Positions 1 through 6,959 of a stretch of 7,977 bases of DNA are shown one piece after another. The stretch is from positions 1-7,977 of the forward strand of contig CALIEL010000115.1 in NCBI GenBank assembly GCA_938022235.1, written 5' to 3'. Position numbers and translations under genes: made by a program. This DNA comes from Oribacterium parvum (GTDB taxonomy: Bacteria; Bacillota; Clostridia; Lachnospirales; Lachnospiraceae). The notes beneath the pieces are model-generated. The model did not search any database. It worked only from the letters and a program-made list of their open reading frames with translations, and was not told the origin of the DNA. How positions within the stretch are numbered: position 1 is the first letter of the stretch; each line of letters opens with the position of its first letter.

Positions 1-9
1 CATCTATCG

Positions 10-38
10 TTTTCGGCAAAGATTGATTTAAATATACT
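10..38 (+). promoter_or_regulatory. weak candidate promoter upstream of topB
   Basis: A good -10-like hexamer, TATACT (33-38), lies 33 bases before the topB ATG. With a 17-bp spacer the -35 position (10-15) reads TTTTCG, a poor match to TTGACA. An AAGGA stretch at about 42-46 follows, but it is too far from the ATG to act as its ribosome binding site. The call rests on the -10 alone in AT-rich DNA, so it may be chance; transcription could also enter from a gene left of the window. Confidence 0.22.
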
Positions 39-70
39 AAGAAGGAATTTATAGAAAATATAGAGATTTC

Positions 71-2083
71 ATGTCAAATACAGATGTAGGAAAGAAAAAA
101 AATTTATATATAGCGGAGAAACCTTCTGTAGCCAAGCAATTTGCGGAAGCCCTGGGAGTTAATACCAACTCTCCCGGAAGAAGGGGATATATAGAAGCGG
201 GAGAGCATATCTTTACCTGGTGTGTAGGACATCTGGTCAGTATGAGCTATCCGGAGGTCTATGACGAGAAATACAAGAGCTGGCGTATGGAAACCCTTCC
301 CTTCCTTCCCAAGGAATTTCTTTATGAAGTAATTCCTTCCGTTAAAGAGCAATTTCAACAGGTTACCGGCCTTATGGAACGGGAAGATGTCGGCTGCATT
401 TATGTCTGTACCGACTCCGGACGGGAGGGAGAATATATTTACCGCTTGGTAGCTTCCTTTTGCAAGAATTTAAAGGCGGAGGAAAGGCGAGTTTGGATTG
501 ATTCTCAAACCAAGGAAGAGATTCTTCGAGGAATTCGGGAAGCAAAGGCGGAGTCCGCCTATGACTCTTTAGCCAAAGCCGCCTATTTACGAGCCAAGGA
601 AGATTATCTTATGGGAATCAATTTTTCCAGAGTATTGACCTTAAAGTATGGCAGAGCCTTGGCAAAAAGCCTTGGTAAGGAAAAAAGCGCCTTGATTGCC
701 GTGGGGCGAGTGATGAGCTGCGTTTTAGCCATGATTGTCCAAAGAGAGTGGGAAATCCGCCGATTTCAAAAGACTGTCTTCTATAAACCTATGGGGGATT
801 TTTCCCTGGAAGAGGGAGGAGAAGCCGGTCTTCTTTGCGAGTTTCGAAGCAGAGAGGAAAGTCCTTATTATAAAGAGAAGGATTTATACAAAAATATCGG
901 CTTTCTGCAAAAGGAAAAGGGAGAGGAATTTTTAGGGGTATTTTCCCCTCTACCTAGAGAGGGAAGAGTTACTGCTCTGGAGAAAAAGAAGGAAAGCAAA
1001 AATCCTCCTCTTTTATACAATCTGGCGGAACTTCAAAACGAATGCTCCAAGTCTTTAAAGATTAGTCCTGACGAGTGTTTAAAGCTTGTACAGGAACTTT
1101 ATGAAAAGAAAATGTGTACCTATCCCCGTACGGATGCCAGAGTATTATCTACTGCGGTAGCCAAAGAAATCGGAAAAAACATTCAGGGGCTTCTGTCTTT
1201 TTCGCCCTATGCAAAGTATGCCAAAGAGGTTCTTGCTATGGACAGTGTGAAATCCATTGCCCGTTCCCGGTATACAGACGACAAAAAAATTACGGATCAC
1301 TATGCCATTATTCCCACGGGACAGGGAGCAGGACAATACAATTCCCTTTCCTATCAGGGAAAGAGAGTATTGGACTTTATTATTCGTCGTTTTCTATCCA
1401 TCTTTTATCCTGCTGCCGAGTATAAAAAAATTGCTTTGGAAATAGAGGTTTTGGGAGAGTGTTTTACCGCCAACGAAAAAGTCTTGGTGAAGGAAGGCTA
1501 CCTTTGTCTCTATCAAAAGAAAGAGAAGAATAAAGATGCATCAACCGGAGATCTTGCCGGAAAAGAAAACGGACAGGATTCAGAGGAAATGGATTCAGAA
1601 GAAGCCGTCACGGAAAATGGAAATCCCAAGCTTTCCGAACTGAAAAAGGGCGCCAAGCTTTATTTACAGGAGCTTAAGCTAAAGGAGGGTGAAACCCAGC
1701 CTCCAAAGCGTTATACCTCCGGAAGCATGATTCTGGCCATGGAAAATGCGGGAAAACTGATAGAAGATGAAGAGCTTCGTGCCCAGATTAAGGGCTCCGG
1801 GATAGGAACATCCGCTACCAGAGCCGGGATCTTAAGCAAGCTGGAAAAAAATGAGTATATTCAACTGGAAAAAAAGAATCAGCAGCTTAGTCCCAGTGTG
1901 CTTGGAGAAAAAATTGTGCAGATTCTTTCCAAATCCATACCGGCTTTATTGAATCCTACCCTTACCGCCTCCTGGGAGAAGGGACTTTCTTATGTGGAGG
2001 GAGGAGAAATTTCGGAAGAAGAATATATGCGGAAGCTGGAAGCCTTTGTGGAGAAGAATACCAACAAGGTAAAGGGCTTATAA
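71..2083 (+). CDS. topB: DNA topoisomerase III (type IA)
   Basis: A type IA topoisomerase of 670 aa. It cuts one DNA strand through a 5'-phosphotyrosine bond and passes another strand through, relaxing negative supercoils and resolving linked molecules after replication or recombination. The Toprim domain is N-terminal (about 11-150), with the catalytic Glu in IAEKPSVAK (E16) and the acidic motif CTDSGREGE (D115 to E121). The active-site tyrosine is Y351 in CTYPRTDAR, the typical TopB TYPRTD signature. A conserved GIGTSATRAGI segment begins at G577. Length fits TopB (about 650 aa), and no C-terminal zinc ribbons are present, which argues against TopA. Residues 482-518 form a hydrophilic, acidic, probably disordered insert. 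The second Toprim Asp (DxD) is Gly117; DxGREGE variants occur in some TopB-type enzymes. The ATG has only a weak ribosome binding site (TAGAGA), but no better in-frame start precedes the conserved IAEKPS. Confidence 0.93.
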   Translation: MSNTDVGKKKNLYIAEKPSVAKQFAEALGVNTNSPGRRGYIEAGEHIFTWCVGHLVSMSYPEVYDEKYKSWRMETLPFLPKEFLYEVIPSVKEQFQQVTGLMEREDVGCIYVCTDSGREGEYIYRLVASFCKNLKAEERRVWIDSQTKEEILRGIREAKAESAYDSLAKAAYLRAKEDYLMGINFSRVLTLKYGRALAKSLGKEKSALIAVGRVMSCVLAMIVQREWEIRRFQKTVFYKPMGDFSLEEGGEAGLLCEFRSREESPYYKEKDLYKNIGFLQKEKGEEFLGVFSPLPREGRVTALEKKKESKNPPLLYNLAELQNECSKSLKISPDECLKLVQELYEKKMCTYPRTDARVLSTAVAKEIGKNIQGLLSFSPYAKYAKEVLAMDSVKSIARSRYTDDKKITDHYAIIPTGQGAGQYNSLSYQGKRVLDFIIRRFLSIFYPAAEYKKIALEIEVLGECFTANEKVLVKEGYLCLYQKKEKNKDASTGDLAGKENGQDSEEMDSEEAVTENGNPKLSELKKGAKLYLQELKLKEGETQPPKRYTSGSMILAMENAGKLIEDEELRAQIKGSGIGTSATRAGILSKLEKNEYIQLEKKNQQLSPSVLGEKIVQILSKSIPALLNPTLTASWEKGLSYVEGGEISEEEYMRKLEAFVEKNTNKVKGL

Positions 2084-2171
2084 AGTATATTGCCGGGTTT
2101 TTAATCATTAAAATGGGAAAGAGCTGATAGAAGTTTAGAACTGTAATTTTACGACAAAGAGAGGAGCAAAA

Positions 2172-2846
2172 ATGAAAAAGAAGGACTTGGAATGTAAAGC
2201 TTTTTATTCATCTTTAAAGGAGCCTTACCAATCCCTTTTTGAAGGATGTCAATATCCCTGGGAGGCCTTGCCGAAGATTAAGACTTGGATTTCCGCTATG
2301 CAGGAAAAGCTTCCCTCAGGTTTTCAGGAGGTAAAAAAAGGAGTTTTTGTCCATGAGAGCGTAAAGCTTTATCCCAATGTCTATCTGGGAGAGAATATTC
2401 TTATTATGGCAAACTGTGAAGTCAGACCGGGAGCCTTTTTACGGGAAAATGTATTTGCCGGAGAGGGCTGTGTTTTAGGAAATAGCTGTGAATTTAAAAA
2501 TGCGGTACTTTTCCCCCATGTGCAAACTCCTCATTACAACTATGTGGGAGACTCTATATTAGGAGAATATTCTCATCTGGGAGCAGGGGCATTAACCTCC
2601 AATGTTAAATCCGACAAGACTTTGGTGAAGATTTATGCGGAAGACGGAGAGCTTGAAACAGGCTTGAAAAAATTCGGTGCCATTGTGGGAGAACATGTGG
2701 AAGTAGGCTGTCAGTCCGTTTTGAATCCGGGAACCATCCTTTGCTCTCATTCCAATATTTATCCACTATCTCCGGTACGGGGTATTGTTCCTTCCTGTCA
2801 TATCTATAAAGACAAGAACAATATTGTAAAAAAAGAAGAGAGATAG
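2172..2846 (+). CDS. left-handed beta-helix acyltransferase, GlmU C-terminal-domain-like
   Basis: A 224-aa protein whose residues from about 55 to 205 carry hexapeptide repeats of the left-handed beta-helix fold (VFVHESVKLYPNVYLGENI and onward), as in trimeric acyl- and nucleotidyl-sugar acetyltransferases. The stretch at residues 119-135 (TPHYNYVGDSILGEYSH) followed by LGAGALTSNV closely resembles the GlmU acetyltransferase domain (HLTYLGDAEIG...NIGAGT). H121 matches the position of its catalytic histidine. There is no nucleotidyltransferase Rossmann domain, so it is not bifunctional GlmU; the first 55 residues look helical. It probably acetylates a sugar phosphate or amino sugar, but the substrate cannot be read from sequence. 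Some databases call such proteins UDP-GlcNAc pyrophosphorylase-related, which would be misleading here. The start has a strong GAGAGGAG ribosome binding site 5 bases upstream. It lies 88 bp after topB in the same direction; no clear promoter or terminator is seen between them. Confidence 0.82.
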   Translation: MKKKDLECKAFYSSLKEPYQSLFEGCQYPWEALPKIKTWISAMQEKLPSGFQEVKKGVFVHESVKLYPNVYLGENILIMANCEVRPGAFLRENVFAGEGCVLGNSCEFKNAVLFPHVQTPHYNYVGDSILGEYSHLGAGALTSNVKSDKTLVKIYAEDGELETGLKKFGAIVGEHVEVGCQSVLNPGTILCSHSNIYPLSPVRGIVPSCHIYKDKNNIVKKEER

Positions 2847-2851
2847 GACGA

Positions 2852-3019
2852 GAATTAGAAATATACGCAGTAAAAGACAATACATTATTTTTGGATGTTG
2901 AGAACGAATACAATGCTTCTTCTTTATTGGAATGATAAAAGAAACAGAAAAGACTTGAAAAAGAAAATACTCTGTACTATCGTCTTAACGGAGTAAAGAT
3001 TACTTGTACCCTGGATTAG
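2852..3019 (+). pseudogene. possible remnant of a small gene between the acyltransferase and upp
   Basis: Between the two flanking genes one frame has a protein-like character on both sides of a double stop. Residues ELEIYAVKDNTLFLDVENEY and six more run to 2932, then TGA TAA (2933-2938), then KKQKRLEKENTLYYRLNGVK and ITCTLD run to TAG at 3017-3019. Another frame across the break reads MIKETEK (from 2932), so a compensating pair of indels could also explain it. No start codon with a ribosome binding site is evident, and I recognise no family. Two open stretches of about 25 codons can arise by chance in AT-rich DNA, so this is only suggestive. The same stretch would hold any upp promoter; TACAAT at 2909-2914 is a -10-like sequence without a matching -35. 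Confidence 0.25.
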
Positions 3020-3040
3020 AACAATAGGAAAGGAAAAGCC

Positions 3041-3682
3041 ATGAACGAATTTGGAGAGAATGTAATTATTTTAGACCATCCTTTAATCACCCACAAAATT
3101 TCTATTTTAAGAGATAAAAATACCGGAACCAATGAGTTTCGCCAGTTGGTGGAAGAGATTGCCATGCTGATGGGTTTTGTGGCTTTGTCCGACCTACCTA
3201 TGACAAAAATGCCGGTGGAAACCCCTATCGAAAAGACAGAGACCTTGGTTATTGCCGGAAGAAAGCTGGCAATTGTTCCCATCTTGAGAGCGGGACTGGG
3301 AATGGTTTCCGGACTTACAGCCTTGGTTCCTTCCGCAAAGATTGGACATATCGGTCTGTATAGAGATGAAACAACCCATAAGCCGGTGGAATATTTCTGT
3401 AAATTGCCAAACCCCATCGAAGAAAGAATTATTGTGGTTTGCGATCCCATGTTGGCTACCGGCGGCTCCGGAGTGGATGCTATCAGCCAGATTAAAAAGC
3501 ACGGGGGAAAGAAGATTAAATTTGTTTGTATCATTGCCGCTCCTGAAGGGGTAAAGAAGCTGCATGAAGCCCACCCGGATGTGCAGATTTATGTGGGTAA
3601 TCTGGATAGAGAGTTAAATGAAAATGCCTATATCTGCCCGGGCCTGGGAGACGCCGGAGACAGAATTTTCGGTACAAAATAA
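3041..3682 (+). CDS. upp: uracil phosphoribosyltransferase
   Basis: Cytosolic pyrimidine-salvage enzyme that makes UMP and pyrophosphate from uracil and PRPP. At 213 aa it has the usual family length of about 208-215. The PRPP-binding loop CDPMLATGGSG spans D135 to G144, the expected (V/C)DPMLATGGS motif. The uracil-binding C-terminus reads YICPGLGDAGDRIFGTK, nearly identical to the family signature. The N-terminal DHPLITHKISILRDKNTGTNEFR is also typical. The ATG is preceded by AGGAAAGGA with a 6-base gap (3026-3034), supporting this start. It stands alone, with a 194-bp gap upstream and a non-coding stretch downstream. No uracil permease gene is adjacent, and no PyrR-type attenuator or terminator hairpin is recognisable on either side. 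Confidence 0.97.
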   Translation: MNEFGENVIILDHPLITHKISILRDKNTGTNEFRQLVEEIAMLMGFVALSDLPMTKMPVETPIEKTETLVIAGRKLAIVPILRAGLGMVSGLTALVPSAKIGHIGLYRDETTHKPVEYFCKLPNPIEERIIVVCDPMLATGGSGVDAISQIKKHGGKKIKFVCIIAAPEGVKKLHEAHPDVQIYVGNLDRELNENAYICPGLGDAGDRIFGTK

Positions 3683-3703
3683 GGATAAGAGAAAATCGCA
3701 GGA

Positions 3704-3809
3704 AGCGGATAGTAAAAAGTTAATCGAATAAGCTAATCGAAAAGCTAATTAAAAAAGCTAATTGAAAAAGCATATTGTGATAGCGGATTTTAATGAGCTA
3801 TAGAATTAT
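3704..3809. repeat. degenerate tandem array, about 13-nt units starting with AG
   Basis: Eight consecutive units of 12-14 nt each begin with AG, usually AGC, at 3704, 3718, 3731, 3743, 3756, 3769, 3782 and 3796. The best-conserved four (3718-3768) share AG(C/T)TAAT(C/T) followed by an A-rich tail: AGTTAATCGAATA, AGCTAATCGAAA, AGCTAATTAAAAA, AGCTAATTGAAAA. The first and seventh share AGCGGAT. The 13-nt period is not a multiple of three and every frame has stops, so it is not coding. It fills most of the 3683-3829 gap between the upp stop and the tRNA terminator. It may be a slippage product in AT-rich DNA; no function can be assigned. The inner four units are clear, while the outer ones are diverged. 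Confidence 0.5.
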
Positions 3810-3829
3810 ATAGGACTGGAAAATGGCAT

Positions 3830-3854
3830 AAAAAAAGGAGAGATTTCTCTCTCC
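3830..3854 (-). terminator. Rho-independent terminator of the tRNA-Leu gene
   Basis: Read on the minus strand, GGAGAGA, loop GAAA and TCTCTCC form a perfect 7-bp stem with a stable GNRA-type tetraloop, followed at once by seven Ts. It begins 4 bases past the tRNA 3' end. On the plus strand the stem is followed by TTCATG rather than a T run, so it should act only for leftward transcription and would not stop upp. Confidence 0.88.
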
Positions 3855-3858
3855 TTCA

Positions 3859-3937
3859 TGCCGCCAGCCGGACTCGAACCGGCACGGTTTCCCGCTTGAT
3901 TTTGAGTCAAGTGCGTCTGCCATTCCGCCACGGCGGC
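3859..3937 (-). tRNA. tRNA-Leu (anticodon CAA)
   Basis: On the minus strand the sequence folds as a complete class II cloverleaf. The acceptor stem is GCCGCCG with TGGCGGC (last pair G-U) and discriminator A. The D arm is GCG/CGC around a loop containing GG. The anticodon stem is CTTGA/TCAAG around loop CTCAAAA, giving anticodon CAA, which decodes UUG. The variable arm is CGGGAAACCGT, a 3-bp stem with a GAAA loop. The T arm is GCCGG TTCGAGT CCGGC. The long-type variable arm and the sequence identity to bacterial Leu(CAA) tRNAs fix the specificity. At 79 nt it is short for this class because the variable arm is only 11 nt. The 3' CCA is not encoded and must be added enzymatically. It is the only minus-strand gene here, running toward upp and away from the zinc-finger gene. 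Confidence 0.97.
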
Positions 3938-3950
3938 AAGAACAGAACCT

Positions 3951-3979
3951 AGGTTACCACTTTTTTCTTTTCTTTGCAA
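3951..3979 (-). promoter_or_regulatory. candidate promoter for the tRNA-Leu gene
   Basis: Read leftward, TTGCAA (3974-3979) and TAACCT (3951-3956) are separated by exactly 17 bp, each a partial match to TTGACA and TATAAT (4/6 and 3/6). Initiation about 7 bp further would fall near 3944, just before the mature tRNA 5' end at 3937, a normal distance. The spacer is A/G-rich on the minus strand. The spacing and position are right but the hexamers are weak. Confidence 0.4.
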
Positions 3980-4006
3980 GTCCTTTATCAAGAAAATGGG
4001 AGAAAA

Positions 4007-4342
4007 ATGAATTGTTTAGAGGCTAGAAAATATATTAATGATTTTATCCAGGGCAACTGGGAAGAGGAGCAATGTGAGTCCTTTTTGGAACATATGGAAT
4101 CCTGTAAAGACTGCCGGGAAGAGCTCAGAATTACCCATATGATATATGAGGGTTTACAGAGCCTGGAGGGAGAACAGGAAGAGCTGCAGCTGGAAAAATC
4201 CTATCAAAACTTAATAGAAGAAGCCAATTTTTTTATCTTCCAAAACCATTTTTTCAGGGGACTAAGAATTGTGGTACATTCCCTTCTATTTTGGGCAGTT
4301 TTCTTTTCTGCCTGGTATAGTTTGTACGGATTTATAGGATAG
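4007..4342 (+). CDS. small membrane protein with anti-sigma-type zinc-binding motif
   Basis: A 111-aa protein whose N-terminal 40 residues carry the Hx3Cx2C pattern of zinc-binding anti-sigma (ZAS, zf-HC2) domains: H29, C33 and C36 in FLEHMESCKDCREEL, with C3 at the usual upstream position. An acidic linker follows, then one hydrophobic membrane segment (about residues 86-108, IVVHSLLFWAVFFSAWYSLYG) near the C-terminus. The layout suggests a cytoplasmic zinc finger anchored by a single helix with almost no outside domain. Family members usually bind an ECF sigma factor, but no sigma gene is nearby, so the partner and role are unknown. The ATG at 4007 is chosen because GGGAG precedes it by 4 bases; a longer TTG start at 3974 lacks a ribosome binding site and would overlap the tRNA promoter. 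The stop lies 10 bp before polA, suggesting cotranscription. Confidence 0.78.
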   Translation: MNCLEARKYINDFIQGNWEEEQCESFLEHMESCKDCREELRITHMIYEGLQSLEGEQEELQLEKSYQNLIEEANFFIFQNHFFRGLRIVVHSLLFWAVFFSAWYSLYGFIG

Positions 4343-4352
4343 GAGTAAGGCA

Positions 4353-6959
4353 TTGAAAAGAGAGAAAATCTTATTAATCGATGGTCACAGTATTTTAAGC
4401 AGGGCCTTTTACGGGGTTCCTTTTTTGAACAACAAAGAGGGAATTCCCACCAACGGCATCTATGGCTTTTTAAACATTTTGTTTAAAGAAATAGAGGCGG
4501 AAGAAACGGAGTATGTGGCGGTGGCCTTTGATGTTCCAAAGCCCACATTTCGCCATAAGCTCTTCCCGGAATATAAGGGAACCAGAAAGGGAATGCCGGA
4601 GGAGCTGAAGGAACAGGTTCCTTTATTGCAGGAGCTTTTACGGAAAATGCATATGCCTCTCCTGATGATGGAGGGTTTTGAAGCGGATGACATTCTGGGA
4701 ACCATTGCCAAGCGAATGCAGGCAGAGGGGAAGGAAGTAGTGGTGGTTTCCGGAGACCGGGATTTGTTACAGCTGTCCGATGAACATATAAAAATCAGTA
4801 TTCCCAAAACCTCCAAGGGGGAAACTAAGGTTTTTTCCTATTATCCCAAGGATGTGGAGGAGGAATGGGGGGTAAGCCCTATAGAGTTTATTGATTTAAA
4901 GGCTCTTATGGGAGACAGCTCCGACAATATTCCGGGGGTTCCGGGAATGGGAGAAAAAACCGCCACCTGGATTATCCAAAAGTATAAAAGTATTGAAGAG
5001 GCCTATGCCCATGCAGAGGATCCTGAATTTAAGGTGCCCAGAAAACCAAGTGCCGGAAAGGACCTTAAGGAGAATTTTGAACTGGCGAAGCTCTCCAAGG
5101 AGCTTGCCACCATCAATATTCATGTGCCTATTAGCTTAAATTTTTCCGATTGTAAGTGGGAAAACTATGCTAATTCCGAAAGTAAGGAATTGATTAGAAA
5201 GTGGGAATTCCGTTCCCTTTATTCCCGTTTTGAAGAGGCGGAGAGTACAGCGGAGAAAAAACTTAGTCTTCCTGCATGGAAGGATGTGGAAGATCCTTAT
5301 CTTGCCAAAATCGCCTTTAAGGATGCAAAAAAACAAAAATCGGCCGGAATTTTTCTGCAAGCAGATCCATCAGATGGGGGAAAGCTGTATGTTTATCTCT
5401 GTCTTTCCGACACAAGACTCTATCGTATCCCTCTGTCCCTTTGCGAAGAGGAGCTAACAGAGCTTCTGAAGGAGGGAGAATATTTCACCCTGCAGTTAAA
5501 GGATCAGTACCATCTTTGGGCGGGGCTTTTAGAGGGTGAAATTCATGATTTATCTCTAGGAGCTTATCTTTTGAACCCTTTAAAGGATTCCTATGCCTAT
5601 GATGACTTAGCCAGAGATTATATGGACCTTGTGCTGCCGGGAAAGAAGGAGCTTCAAAATACCGCTGAGGAGGGGCTATATTCCGCCTTTGTTTCTTGGC
5701 AGGCTCAAAATAGAATTTTTCAGGAGCTGAAGGATACAGAGCAGTGGGAATTGTATCGGGATGTGGAGGAGCCTTTGGTGCCTGTACTTTACCGTATGGA
5801 GAAGGCAGGAATTTTAGTAGATAAGGAGGCTCTTCTGTCCTACGGAGAAGAGCTTAAGAAGAATATTGCCATGCTGCAGGAAGAAATCTATTCTATGGCC
5901 GGGGAAGAATTTAATATTAATTCTCCTCAACAGCTGGGGGGAATCCTTTTTGAGAAAATGCAGCTTCCCGGAGGAAAGAAGACGAAGACCGGCTATTCCA
6001 CTGCGGTGGATGTTTTAGAAAAATTACAAGAAGACTATCCTATTGTAGGGAAAATCTTAGAATATAGAACCTATTCCAAGCTAAACTCCACCTATGCGGA
6101 AGGATTAAGCAATTATGTGGGAGAGGACCAAAGAATTCACGGAAGCTTCCAGCAGATGGTAACAGCCACAGGAAGGCTTTCTTCTACTGAACCGAATTTA
6201 CAGAACATTCCGATTCGTACGGAGATGGGAAGGGTATTCCGTTCCGTTTTTATTCCTAAGGAGGGATCTGTTTTTCTGGATGCGGACTATTCCCAGGTAG
6301 AGCTTAGACTTTTAGCTTCTTTGTCCAAGGATGAAAAACTGATTGAAGCCTACAGGAAGGATGCGGATATTCATAGAGTAACCGCCTCCGAAGTGTTCCA
6401 CGTGCCTTTGGAAGAGGTAACGCCGGAGCTTAGAAGAAATGCCAAGGCGGTGAACTTCGGCATTGTCTACGGTATTTCCGCCTTCGGCCTTTCCGAAGGC
6501 TTAAGCATCTCCCGACAGGAGGCCAAGGAGTATATCGAGCGCTATTTCACAAGCTATCCCAAAGTTAAGGAATATTTAGACGGAGAAGTCGCCTTTGCCA
6601 GAGAACATTCCTTTGTGAAGACTCTTTTCGGCAGACGCAGACCTTTACCGGAGATTCATGCCTCCAACTTTATGAGAAGAAGCTTTAGTGAACGTGTAGC
6701 CATGAACGCTCCTATTCAAGGTACCGCGGCGGATATTATCAAAAAAGCCATGGTTATGGTGGATCGGAAACTGGCGGAAAAGAACTGTCAAAGCCGTATA
6801 GTTCTTCAAATCCATGATGAGCTCTTATTGGAAGTTGTAAAGGAGGAACTGGAGACCGTAAAGGATATTCTGGTTTCCGCCATGGAACATGTGGTTTCCC
6901 TGCCGGTACCCTTGATTGTAGAGGCCACTGTAGGAAATAACTGGGATGAGGCTCACTAA
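4353..6959 (+). CDS. polA: DNA polymerase I
   Basis: An 868-aa family A polymerase that fills gaps in repair and removes RNA primers from Okazaki fragments. Residues 1 to about 290 form the 5'-3' exonuclease domain, with LLIDGHS, GFEADDILG, VVSGDRDLLQL and a helix-hairpin-helix NIPGVPGMGEKTA. Residues about 300-480 occupy the place of the 3'-5' proofreading domain but lack the DxE and other DEDD metal ligands, so proofreading is probably absent, as in Taq and Bacillus Pol I. The polymerase domain follows: TATGRLSSTEPNLQNIP, motif A DADYSQVELR (D645), motif B R694/K698/F702/Y706 and motif C QIHDELLLEV (H821, D822). These residues sit at a constant offset of 60 from E. coli Pol I, so the domain is intact. 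F702 is the position controlling dideoxynucleotide discrimination. Translation begins at TTG, with AGGAG 7 bases upstream overlapping the previous gene's stop. Confidence 0.98.
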   Translation: MKREKILLIDGHSILSRAFYGVPFLNNKEGIPTNGIYGFLNILFKEIEAEETEYVAVAFDVPKPTFRHKLFPEYKGTRKGMPEELKEQVPLLQELLRKMHMPLLMMEGFEADDILGTIAKRMQAEGKEVVVVSGDRDLLQLSDEHIKISIPKTSKGETKVFSYYPKDVEEEWGVSPIEFIDLKALMGDSSDNIPGVPGMGEKTATWIIQKYKSIEEAYAHAEDPEFKVPRKPSAGKDLKENFELAKLSKELATINIHVPISLNFSDCKWENYANSESKELIRKWEFRSLYSRFEEAESTAEKKLSLPAWKDVEDPYLAKIAFKDAKKQKSAGIFLQADPSDGGKLYVYLCLSDTRLYRIPLSLCEEELTELLKEGEYFTLQLKDQYHLWAGLLEGEIHDLSLGAYLLNPLKDSYAYDDLARDYMDLVLPGKKELQNTAEEGLYSAFVSWQAQNRIFQELKDTEQWELYRDVEEPLVPVLYRMEKAGILVDKEALLSYGEELKKNIAMLQEEIYSMAGEEFNINSPQQLGGILFEKMQLPGGKKTKTGYSTAVDVLEKLQEDYPIVGKILEYRTYSKLNSTYAEGLSNYVGEDQRIHGSFQQMVTATGRLSSTEPNLQNIPIRTEMGRVFRSVFIPKEGSVFLDADYSQVELRLLASLSKDEKLIEAYRKDADIHRVTASEVFHVPLEEVTPELRRNAKAVNFGIVYGISAFGLSEGLSISRQEAKEYIERYFTSYPKVKEYLDGEVAFAREHSFVKTLFGRRRPLPEIHASNFMRRSFSERVAMNAPIQGTAADIIKKAMVMVDRKLAEKNCQSRIVLQIHDELLLEVVKEELETVKDILVSAMEHVVSLPVPLIVEATVGNNWDEAH

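Noticed and set aside
1114..1425. 103-codon plus-strand open frame inside topB
   Set aside because: Overlaps the active-site region of topB in another frame; Cys- and Ser-rich composition typical of a shadow frame.
2099..2113. Palindrome TTTTAAT C ATTAAAA after topB, considered as terminator or operator
   Set aside because: Pure A/T arms with a one-base centre give a very weak hairpin and no T-run follows; chance is likely in AT-rich DNA.
2954..2980. TTGAAA and TACTAT as a upp promoter
   Set aside because: The spacer is only 14 bp, too short for a vegetative promoter, and no extended -10 TGn is correctly placed.
3016..3534. 172-codon open frame on the minus strand
   Set aside because: Lies entirely antisense to upp, whose family motifs are clear; the translation has no recognisable domain and is a shadow frame.
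3194..3574. 126-codon open frame on the minus strand
   Set aside because: Also antisense to upp, with low-complexity Asn/Ser/Gly-rich composition and no ribosome binding site context that would make it credible.
3683..3829. Terminator for upp on the plus strand
   Set aside because: No GC-rich hairpin followed by a T-run is present; the only strong hairpin (3837-3854) has its T-run on the minus strand.
3946..3955. Perfect palindrome AACCTAGGTT overlapping the tRNA -10 region
   Set aside because: A 10-bp palindrome is expected several times in a window this size, and nothing else marks it as an operator.
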